Below the pieces are notes generated by a model. The model saw nothing but the letters and a program-made list of their open reading frames with translations. It did no database searches and was not told where the DNA came from. Positions 8,550 through 14,919 of a DNA stretch of 30,520 nucleotides are shown here, in pieces (positions within the stretch are counted from its first letter, which is position 1; the number at the start of each line of letters is the position of its first letter). The DNA lies in NCBI GenBank assembly GCA_964477485.1, contig CAYZEE010000009.1:1-30520 (forward strand), given 5' to 3'. Position numbers and translations under genes: made by a program. Source of the stretch: CAYZEE01 sp964477485. GTDB taxonomy: Bacteria > Patescibacteriota > Microgenomatia > Levybacterales > UBA12049.

Positions 8550-8558
8550 TGTTATAAT
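8550..8558 (+). promoter_or_regulatory. Extended -10 promoter before the glycosyltransferase operon
   Basis: TGTTATAAT at 8550-8558 is an extended -10 with a perfect TATAAT; the -35 is weak. It lies 38 nt before the ATG at 8597, in the 122-nt gap after the pilin. Confidence 0.5.
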
Positions 8559-8596
8559 CTTGTATTATCGATAATAGTTCTTTAAGTTTTTATATT

Positions 8597-9478
8597 ATGA
8601 CAAAAATTCCCATCACCATTGGAGTAGCTGCTTACAACGAAGAACAAAATATCAAAAAATTCCTCGAGTCATTGTTAATCCAAAAATTGATTAAAATAAT
8701 AATCTCGCAGATTGTTATTGTTTCCAGCGGTTCAACAGATAAAACGAATGAAATTGTTGCATCTTTTGTATCACGCTATCCATTTATTAAATTAATTAAA
8801 CAAAAAAAACGCCTCGGGAAAGCGGCAGCTGTTAATGTTATTATTAAAAATGCAAAAGAAGATTTAATTATATTAAGTAGCGCCGATCTGTTAATTAAAA
8901 AAGACTCCATAGAAAAGTTAACGATTCCTTTTAAAGATGAAAAAGTAGGAATAGTAGGGTGTCATCCGATTCCATTGAATAAAAAGGACACATTCTTTGG
9001 TTTTTCTGCGCACATGCTTTGGGAACTTCATCATATAAGATCATTAAAGTTTCCCAAAATGGGAGAATGTATAGCTTTTAGAAAAGTTTTTAAAAGAATT
9101 CCTGTTTCTTCAGCAGTTGATGAGGCAAATATTGAATCGATAATAAAAAAGAAAAGCTACAAGGCAGTTTACGCATATGATGCTGTTGTATATAATAAAG
9201 GTGCAGAAAATTTAAGAGATTTTATAAAGCAACGGAGGCGGATATATGCCGGGCATCTCGCAACAAAACACGAGCATAACTATCAGGTTTCTACTATTAG
9301 TGGCACAAAAATCTTTTTTCTTTTAATGCAAAACTTTACTATTTTAAGGTATCCAATATTATGGGCATCAGCAGTTATGTTGCTTGAGATATACAGCAGA
9401 TTTTTGGGTTTTGTAGATTACAAGACAAATTATCAGCATGCCATATGGCAAAGAATAGAAAGCACGAAAAAACTTTAG
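8597..9478 (+). CDS. GT2-family glycosyltransferase with C-terminal membrane segments
   Basis: 293 residues. The GT-A nucleotide-sugar fold is clear: ITIGVAAYNEEQNIKKFLES, IVSSGSTDKTNEIV, GKAAAVNVIIKNAKEDLIIL and SADLLIKKDSIEKL in the DXD position. Around residues 180-215 the pattern AVVYNKGAENLRDFIKQRRRIYAGH resembles the Q/RxxRW region of processive or polyprenyl-linked GT2 enzymes. The end (FFLLMQNFTILRYPILWASAVMLLEIY) is hydrophobic and probably membrane embedded. Sugar and acceptor are unknown. It starts a three-gene overlapping set with a methyltransferase and another GT2. The codon use is noticeably richer in AAA/ATA/TTA than in the flanking pil genes, which hints at separate origin. 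Confidence 0.85.
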   Translation: MTKIPITIGVAAYNEEQNIKKFLESLLIQKLIKIIISQIVIVSSGSTDKTNEIVASFVSRYPFIKLIKQKKRLGKAAAVNVIIKNAKEDLIILSSADLLIKKDSIEKLTIPFKDEKVGIVGCHPIPLNKKDTFFGFSAHMLWELHHIRSLKFPKMGECIAFRKVFKRIPVSSAVDEANIESIIKKKSYKAVYAYDAVVYNKGAENLRDFIKQRRRIYAGHLATKHEHNYQVSTISGTKIFFLLMQNFTILRYPILWASAVMLLEIYSRFLGFVDYKTNYQHAIWQRIESTKKL

Positions 9479-10173
9479 ACTTTCAAATTGAAAGGATAAA
9501 TCCTAAGAATATGCCATGGTTTCAAAGAAAACTATTGCAGGAGCATTTGGAAAGGTATAAATTTGTTGAAAAATTTATAAAAGATAAGATAGTTGTCGAT
9601 TTAGGTTGTGGAACAGGATATGGTTGTGCTTTTATGGCCGATAAAGGAGCAAAGAAAGTCTATGGAATTGATATATCCTTGGAAGCCATTCTTTTTACTA
9701 AAAAAAATTATTCTAATAAAAAAACATCATTTTATGTTCGAGATGCTGCCGTAACAAAATTACCAAAGTATACGGCAGATACACTCGTTTCTTTTGAATT
9801 AATTGAACATTGCAGAGATTATAAAAAAGTTCTTGGTGAGGTTAAAAGAATACTAAAGCCAAACGGTACTTTTATACTCTCAACACCAAATAGAGAGTTA
9901 TCTCTAGAGGATAATCCTTATCATTTTAAGGAATTTAATTTAAAAGAGTTAAAAGAATTATTGGAAAACTTTCACGTAGTTAAGCTTTACGGCCAGAGGA
10001 AAGTTTCGAGAAATATAGGAATAACTTATAAAAAATTAACACCGTTTCTCCCCGATAAATTTAAATTTTTTTTACATTTCCGCCCCTGGGAAAATTATTT
10101 TGTCTCACCCATTAACAGCCTTTCTGATTCTTCCTATCTGTATTTAATAGCGGTATGCAAAAATCGAAAATAG
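9445..10173 (+). CDS. Class I SAM-dependent methyltransferase
   Basis: 242 residues with motif I VVDLGCGTGYGCAF near residue 50, the acidic motif II end GIDIS, the motif III/IV region DTLVSFELIEHC and the post motif RILKPNGTFILSTPN, typical of Methyltransf_11/23 proteins linked to surface-sugar genes. The N-terminal LDFQIERINP and EHLERYKFVEKFI belong to the family, which supports the ATG at 9445 even though it overlaps the upstream glycosyltransferase by 34 nt. Likely methylates a sugar or sugar-linked acceptor; that is inference from neighbours. It overlaps the next gene by 19 nt. Confidence 0.85.
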   Translation: MAKNRKHEKTLDFQIERINPKNMPWFQRKLLQEHLERYKFVEKFIKDKIVVDLGCGTGYGCAFMADKGAKKVYGIDISLEAILFTKKNYSNKKTSFYVRDAAVTKLPKYTADTLVSFELIEHCRDYKKVLGEVKRILKPNGTFILSTPNRELSLEDNPYHFKEFNLKELKELLENFHVVKLYGQRKVSRNIGITYKKLTPFLPDKFKFFLHFRPWENYFVSPINSLSDSSYLYLIAVCKNRK

Positions 10174-11090
10174 AATTTTCCAAAGTTGGAGCAGTTATCG
10201 TAACTTATAATTCAGGGTCTTATATTTTGAATGCCCTTGATTCCCTTTTTAAGACAAATCACCCTAATTTATCTGTCGTAGTAGTTGATAACGGCTCAAA
10301 GGATTCAACCGTTTCAAGAATAAGACACAAATTCAAGGCAGTCCATATAATAGAAAATAAAAAAAATGATGGGTATGCAAAAGCAAACAATAAGGGCATA
10401 AGATATCTTCTATTAAAAAAAGTTGAATACATACTGATATTAAATCCAGATACTATTGTTTCAAATAATTTATTTAATGAGCTTCTAAAACCAATGCATG
10501 AGAATAAAAATATTCTTGCAGTTGGGCCATTGATCACCTATTTAAAAGATCCAAAAAAAATTTGGTATGCAGGAGGTTATTTTAATAAATTATTTCTTTA
10601 CACAAAGCACCCGCATATGAATAAATATTTAGGTATAGTTAAAATTTATTCCGGGATTACGGATTTTATTACAGGAGCGTGTATCTTAGTAAAGAAAGAA
10701 GCGTTTGAAAAAATTGGTTTTTTACCTGAGGAATATTTTCTGTATTTTGAAGACGTAGATTTTTGCAAAAAAATAAATGACAAAAATTATTTATGTTATT
10801 TTTTAGCAAAGCCTCTTGTGAAACATAATGTTTCATCTTCGTCCGGAATCGCGGGGACTAATAAGATTTCTCCTTTGAGAGCATATTATTATGCAAGAAA
10901 TCCCCTTCTCTATATTCGAAAGAACGGCAAGGGCTTTAGTAGTCTTGCATGGCTATTTGGACAATTTTTTATACGCTTACCGTACTATTTTTTGGAGATG
11001 TCTAGACAAAGAAATCCAGCTGTCTTTCTATGGTACATACGCGGTATTAAAGATGGGGTCAAAGGCATATCGGGAAGACTAAACATTTAG
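10155..11090 (+). CDS. GT2-family glycosyltransferase, rhamnosyltransferase (WbbL)-like
   Basis: 311 residues. Typical WbbL-like signatures: VGAVIVTYNSGSYILNALDS, VVVVDNGSKDSTV, NDGYAKANNKGI, LILNPDTIVSNN (NPD metal site), the WYAGGYFN box, TDFITGACILVKKEAF and EEYFLYFEDVDFCKKI with the catalytic acidic pair. It likely adds a deoxyhexose or similar sugar to a lipid-linked or protein-linked glycan on the cytoplasmic face. The C-terminal segment (AWLFGQFFIRLPYYFLEM) is amphipathic. Its last 4 nt overlap, tail to tail, the end of the opposite-strand DUF2723 gene, so no room for an intergenic terminator exists. Confidence 0.88.
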   Translation: MQKSKIEFSKVGAVIVTYNSGSYILNALDSLFKTNHPNLSVVVVDNGSKDSTVSRIRHKFKAVHIIENKKNDGYAKANNKGIRYLLLKKVEYILILNPDTIVSNNLFNELLKPMHENKNILAVGPLITYLKDPKKIWYAGGYFNKLFLYTKHPHMNKYLGIVKIYSGITDFITGACILVKKEAFEKIGFLPEEYFLYFEDVDFCKKINDKNYLCYFLAKPLVKHNVSSSSGIAGTNKISPLRAYYYARNPLLYIRKNGKGFSSLAWLFGQFFIRLPYYFLEMSRQRNPAVFLWYIRGIKDGVKGISGRLNI

Positions 11091-12904
11091 AAATCATTAG
11101 GGTCCAGCTCTTTTGCCTTGTCGATATAAACTTGAGCTTCCTTTTTGTCTTTGTAATAGTATCTTAAGTGTATGGCAGTGTTTATGAGAGCATGTCTATA
11201 CACGCTTCTTATATACAGGAAATTGTAATTTGTATCTATAAGATTTTTGTGGCTTATTAAATCCCCAATGTGGGTCTTTGCAAGCAATTTATTTTGCTGT
11301 TTTATAAAATCCTTCTCACTCATTCTAAGATCAGTCTCGTCTGCGGGTTTAAGCAGTAATCCATGAGGAATAAAAATTATTACTTTGTTATATTTCTCAG
11401 GATCGTATGCTGGAAGATACAGATAAAATACAGGCTTCTTAAGAGAATAAAACATAAGAAGGACCAATGAATCTTTATTATCGGATAGATCTTTATATCT
11501 ACCAAGCAGAGTTCCTACCTTAGTAAATAATGTTTTGTTATTGCGAATATATTTACCCAAGACAGGATTATCTGTCGGCGTAAATACATCTCTTCGTGTA
11601 TTTTTGGCCAGTTGCAAGTACTCGGTATTGTAAGCTGTTGTATCGTCGTACAAAAGAAGAACAGTATTCCTAGGCAGAGACATAAGCACATCGGTAGCTA
11701 AATTATCCCCTATCCATACATTATGAAGGTCAGTGCTGGAATAATGAGAGGAAAAAAGATGATATGGATATATAAAAAAAATTAATAGTATGATTGGGAG
11801 AAAACTTTTTCTCTTTATAGAAGAAGTTTTATGAGCCAGCTTTATAAGTAATTTATCAACGATGATAGATATTAGATATATCCCATAAGGCAGTATAAGG
11901 TAGAGCAATATAGAAGAAGAAATTACAAATCTTTCGAGCTGTCCTATTTTGAAATATCCTACCAAAGGAGTCCGCGAATATATGAAGAAGAATGGTCCTG
12001 TTAGAATAAAGCCTGCGAGTAGCATCAGTAGCACTGTAAATTCTTTCTTGGTAGCCAGGTAAATAACTCCTATTGCTGTTACTACAAGCGCTGGGATACC
12101 TACCTCATTGGCTAGAGTGATAATATACACATATAATTGGGTGAGTTGAAATGGTTGTTTTGTTACAATCCCCCAACTATAGTCCTTTCTTAATACGAGG
12201 TGGAGAAAATTCTGAACGGATACTGCGTTATCGGTGTTTATAAGTGGCTTAAAGGAAGCAGCTATTGGAATATATACATAAGGCGTTAAGCCAAGAGTAA
12301 AAAGGAAAATACATCGAAGAATAGTTGCCGGTTTAAAAATAATCTTCCAGTTTGATAGAAAGACAATAAAAATTGCCGGAAAAAGCAATATTATAACTTC
12401 ATTGTTGGTTAAAGACAATCCCGTGACAAAGGATAATAAATATATATAGAAATTCTTTTTAGTTTTATGAAATTTGATTGCTAAAAAAACAAGCAGTAGA
12501 ACAAAAAAACTATTAAGCGAAAGAACCTCTACTACCTCTGAGTAAAGCCAGAAAGGGTAGAAAAAAGCAACTGTATAGGCTGAAAATATAGATAATATTT
12601 TATTTTCCAGGAGTTCTTGAATTATTAGATAAATAATAACGACGGAAACAGCTGAGGACAATGCTGAAAATAAGCCGATTTTCCATGCAATCGTTTGATG
12701 GACAGGAAGCATGCTGAACAAGATTCCAAACATCGTATATAAAGGGTATCCTGATGCATGAGGTACGCCTCTTGTTATAATTGCACTTGCAAAGTCCCCA
12801 CTGTCAAAACCAAAAATAGACGGGCAGAGATGATGTACGTAAACTAAGAAAACAGTTAAAAAAATAATAAAAGGTGGAGATTTCTTAAAAAATTGATTTT
12901 TCAC
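11087..12904 (-). CDS. DUF2723 / TMEM260-like polytopic membrane glycosyltransferase
   Basis: 605 residues from a GTG at 12904. The N-terminal signature FGFDSGDFASAIITRGVPHA followed by SGYPLYTMFG matches DUF2723 (consensus GDSGE..HPPGYPL), with the Asp in the first extracytoplasmic loop as in GT-C enzymes. About ten hydrophobic segments fill residues 10-390; a soluble C-terminal part ends in a TPR-like stretch (KKEAQVYIDKAKELDPNDF). Human TMEM260, in the same family, is an O-mannosyltransferase; the bacterial members are presumed to glycosylate exported proteins from lipid-linked sugar. Located between a glycosyltransferase operon and pilD, it is a candidate for pilin or surface-protein O-glycosylation. 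Function is inferred by family and position. Confidence 0.75.
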   Translation of the reverse strand: MKNQFFKKSPPFIIFLTVFLVYVHHLCPSIFGFDSGDFASAIITRGVPHASGYPLYTMFGILFSMLPVHQTIAWKIGLFSALSSAVSVVIIYLIIQELLENKILSIFSAYTVAFFYPFWLYSEVVEVLSLNSFFVLLLVFLAIKFHKTKKNFYIYLLSFVTGLSLTNNEVIILLFPAIFIVFLSNWKIIFKPATILRCIFLFTLGLTPYVYIPIAASFKPLINTDNAVSVQNFLHLVLRKDYSWGIVTKQPFQLTQLYVYIITLANEVGIPALVVTAIGVIYLATKKEFTVLLMLLAGFILTGPFFFIYSRTPLVGYFKIGQLERFVISSSILLYLILPYGIYLISIIVDKLLIKLAHKTSSIKRKSFLPIILLIFFIYPYHLFSSHYSSTDLHNVWIGDNLATDVLMSLPRNTVLLLYDDTTAYNTEYLQLAKNTRRDVFTPTDNPVLGKYIRNNKTLFTKVGTLLGRYKDLSDNKDSLVLLMFYSLKKPVFYLYLPAYDPEKYNKVIIFIPHGLLLKPADETDLRMSEKDFIKQQNKLLAKTHIGDLISHKNLIDTNYNFLYIRSVYRHALINTAIHLRYYYKDKKEAQVYIDKAKELDPNDF

Positions 12905-12921
12905 ATGTATGAATATTTTAA

Positions 12922-12930
12922 ATTATATCA
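12922..12930 (-). promoter_or_regulatory. Extended -10 promoter of the DUF2723 gene
   Basis: Minus-strand TGATATAAT (TGN plus perfect TATAAT) ends 17 nt before the GTG at 12904. A plus-strand TATAAC at 12945-12950 in the same 54-nt gap may serve pilD, giving back-to-back promoters. Confidence 0.45.
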
Positions 12931-12958
12931 AAGTTAATGTTGATTATAACGAGGGAAT

Positions 12959-13798
12959 TTGTGTTATTCTATATTTGTGCTAATTTTTTTATTATTCTTA
13001 CTTGGTTTATCGGTTGGTAGTTTTTTGAATGTTTTAATAGACAGACTTCCCCGCGATGAGTCTGTACTCAAGGGCAGGTCTTATTGCGAGTCCTGCCGGA
13101 AAATTTTAAAATGGTATGACTTAATCCCGGTTATTTCATTTATTATTCTCAAAGGCAGATGCAGGTATTGTCGCTCCCCCATCTCGGTCTACTATCCCAT
13201 TGTTGAAGTTATCACGGGAATTACATTTGTTTTAGTTTATTCTTATTTGCTCAACCCAGCAAATTTTCAGTTTTCAGTTTTCAGTTTTCAATTTATCTTA
13301 AACTATCTATATCATCTATTCATCGCGTCTTCTCTAATTGTAATTTTTTTCACTGATCTTAAATATGGTATTTTACCCGATAAAATCGTCTATCCGGCTA
13401 TTGTCATAGCAATAATTTACAATTTGCAATTAACTATTAACAACAATTCAAACAATTTAACAATCCAACAACTTAGCAATCATTTATTTTCCGCGATATT
13501 TTCTTTTCTCTTCTTTTTATTTTTATACTTTATTACCAAAGGCAAAGGAATGGGTTTTGGCGATGTAAAACTTGTTTTTCTTTTGGGGATTTTTCTGGGA
13601 TTTCCGAAGATTGTCGTGGCCCTATACGTAGCCTTCTTGACAGGAGCAATTATAGGCAGCATACTGATTATATGGAAGAAAAAAAGATTCAAGGGAGCAA
13701 CAATTCCTTTTGGTCCTTTTTTAGTCCTGGGAACCTTCCTTGCTCTTTTCCTCGGAGACAAACTAATTCAAATAGCTCTAACAAGCATCAATTTTTAA
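12959..13798 (+). CDS. pilD: Prepilin peptidase PilD (A24 aspartic peptidase, N-methyltransferase)
   Basis: Up to 279 residues. The N-terminal domain holds two zinc-type pairs, CESC and CRYC, around the YDLIPVISF box. The two catalytic Asp are in IFFTDLKYGILPDKIVYP and GKGMGFGDVKLVFLLG. The enzyme cleaves after the Gly of G/FTLIE leaders and methylates the new N-terminus; it is a polytopic inner-membrane protein. The start is unsure: TTG at 12959 lies just 3 nt after a GAGGG; GTG at 12977 is an alternative. Two low-complexity loops (NFQFSVFSFQF near residue 103; QLTINNNSNNLTIQQLSN near 160) are encoded by heptamer-type repeats and lie between membrane segments. The overlapping next gene is a prepilin. 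Confidence 0.95.
   Translation: MCYSIFVLIFLLFLLGLSVGSFLNVLIDRLPRDESVLKGRSYCESCRKILKWYDLIPVISFIILKGRCRYCRSPISVYYPIVEVITGITFVLVYSYLLNPANFQFSVFSFQFILNYLYHLFIASSLIVIFFTDLKYGILPDKIVYPAIVIAIIYNLQLTINNNSNNLTIQQLSNHLFSAIFSFLFFLFLYFITKGKGMGFGDVKLVFLLGIFLGFPKIVVALYVAFLTGAIIGSILIIWKKKRFKGATIPFGPFLVLGTFLALFLGDKLIQIALTSINF
13264..13291. repeat. Heptamer array 4 (inside pilD)
   Basis: Three perfect TTTTCAG units followed by TTTTCAA. It encodes a Phe/Gln/Ser stretch in a loop of the peptidase. Confidence 0.85.
13420..13482. repeat. Degenerate 7- then 8-bp repeat tract (inside pilD)
   Basis: CAATTTG, CAATTAA, CTATTAA, CAACAAT (period 7, 13420-13447), then after a few bases AACAATTT, AACAATCC, AACAACTT, AGCAATCA (period 8, 13451-13482). 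It encodes an Asn/Gln/Thr-rich loop of PilD. Confidence 0.55.
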
Positions 13799-14304
13799 GA
13801 GAGGATGACGTCGGGTTTACGCTTATAGAACTTATATTGGTAATAGTTATTATCGGGGTTATGGCATCACTTCTTTTTACAATTCTGGACCCATTGGGGC
13901 AATTGGCAAAGACAAGGGACTCTGAGCGAAAATCGGATTTGGAACAGCTTCAGAGAGCTTTGGAAGCATATTATAATGACAATGGTTCCTATCCTTCATC
14001 GTCTACGACGACACCTACTTATAGAATTGTTCGACTTGACAGCTCGATAGCAGATTGGGGGCAACCGTGGACTCCGTATGTGAATACTTTGCCGCAAGAT
14101 CCTACTTCTCCTACCCGTAACTATGTTTATTACTCCACAGTACAGGCATATTATCTCTATGCTAATCTTGAAAGAGGAAGCCAGGATCCGCAGGCATGCA
14201 GTGGAGGGTCAACGTGTACCAATGTACCGGCGGGCGTTTATTGTGGGGCTTCCTCAAGTTATCCTTGTAATTATGGCGTATCAAGTCCGAACGTCAATCC
14301 ATAA
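13672..14304 (+). CDS. Minor pilin / pseudopilin (start uncertain, overlaps pilD)
   Basis: The prepilin core is unmistakable: DDVG/FTLIELILVIVIIGVM, then the pseudopilin motif AKTRDSERKSDLEQLQRALEAYYNDNGSYP and a Cys-containing C-terminus (QACSGGSTC, GVYCGASSSYPC). The problem is the start. The only ATG, GTG or TTG in frame is at 13672, inside pilD in another frame, giving a 48-residue leader that does not look like a prepilin leader. Right after the pilD stop, AGAGAGG leads straight into an ATG (13803) that would give MTSG then FTLIE if one T were added to the TTT run. So either a non-standard start, a frameshift or a one-base sequence error is involved. First of the minor-pilin cluster. Confidence 0.75.
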   Translation: MEEKKIQGSNNSFWSFFSPGNLPCSFPRRQTNSNSSNKHQFLREDDVGFTLIELILVIVIIGVMASLLFTILDPLGQLAKTRDSERKSDLEQLQRALEAYYNDNGSYPSSSTTTPTYRIVRLDSSIADWGQPWTPYVNTLPQDPTSPTRNYVYYSTVQAYYLYANLERGSQDPQACSGGSTCTNVPAGVYCGASSSYPCNYGVSSPNVNP

Positions 14305-14307
14305 AAA

Positions 14308-14358
14308 TTTTCAATTTTAAATTTTCAATTTGAAATGAAAAATAAATTTCAAATTTCA
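14308..14358. repeat. Heptamer array 5 (upstream of and inside a prepilin leader)
   Basis: Units TTTTCAA, TTTTAAA, TTTTCAA, TTTGAAA fill 14308-14335 and abut the next ATG at 14335; a second pair AATTTCA, AATTTCA follows at 14345-14358 within the leader codons. Confidence 0.8.
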
Positions 14359-14919
14359 AAAAAGGATTTACCCAGCACCACTTTTAGTGAAGATCCGGAT
14401 CGTAAAGAGAAAAGAATCAACCTAGATATATTGAAAAGTGGCGCTGGGTTTACCCTCATTGAGCTTCTTATTGTTATTGCAATTATTGGTATTTTAACCG
14501 CCCTTGTAGTAGCAAATTATATAAGTGCCCGGCAGAGAGCCAGAGACGCAGAGCGCAAATCTGATCTTCGTCAAATTCAGGCAGCTCTGGAAATGTATAG
14601 ACAGGATCAGGGGTACTACCCCAGTGTGTCATCTGTTCCATATGCCTTACTTCCGAATTGCCCAACAGGCTCGCCCACCTTTTTTGGAAACGCTCCTAGC
14701 TGCACAACAACTTATCTTTCAAAAATTCCAATCGATCCGCTTGGAACATCCTGGGCTAACGATCCTAGTAATTTTTATAACGGAAACTATAGTTATTCTG
14801 CTACAAGCAATGGATATTCGATAGTAGCGTGTCTTGAAAATACAAACGATCCTCAAGGGAGCTGGGGAGCGCCTTATGGTTGTACGAGTAATTATTATTA
14901 TGAACTTGACAGTCCATGA
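14335..14919 (+). CDS. Minor pilin / pseudopilin with palindrome-interrupted leader
   Basis: 194 residues. The PilD site is SGAG/FTLIELLIVIAIIG with Gly at 38, so the leader is much longer than the usual 6-20 residues. Residues 11-37 (from DLPSTTF to KSGAG) come from an insert bounded by inverted repeats. After alpha1 come the conserved RQRARDAERKSDLRQIQAALEMY, the YYP and CPTGSP segments and the C-terminal YYYELDSP ending shared with the next pilins. The stop overlaps the next ATG (ATGA). A 64-nt block (14668-14731) is identical to a block in the pilin at 16682. It probably forms part of the pilus tip or priming complex. Confidence 0.88.
   Translation: MKNKFQISKKDLPSTTFSEDPDRKEKRINLDILKSGAGFTLIELLIVIAIIGILTALVVANYISARQRARDAERKSDLRQIQAALEMYRQDQGYYPSVSSVPYALLPNCPTGSPTFFGNAPSCTTTYLSKIPIDPLGTSWANDPSNFYNGNYSYSATSNGYSIVACLENTNDPQGSWGAPYGCTSNYYYELDSP
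14370..14449. repeat. Palindrome-ended insert in prepilin leader, copy 1
   Basis: Left arm 14370-14385 (ACCCAGCACCACTTTT) and right arm 14434-14449 (AAAAGTGGCGCTGGGT) are inverted repeats, 15 of 16 matching. The insert is flanked by GGATTTACC (14364-14372) and GGGTTTACC (14446-14454), as if the codons for Gly-Phe-Thr of the prepilin motif had been duplicated. The left copy is read out of frame; the right copy provides the working cleavage site. A similar insert lies in the pilin at 17249. Confidence 0.75.
14668..14731 (+). repeat. 64-nt block identical to 16934-16997
   Basis: Exact direct repeat between two pilin genes, covering the codons for GSPTFFGNAPSCTTTYLSKI. Identity through third codon positions points to recent copying or gene conversion. 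Confidence 0.85.
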
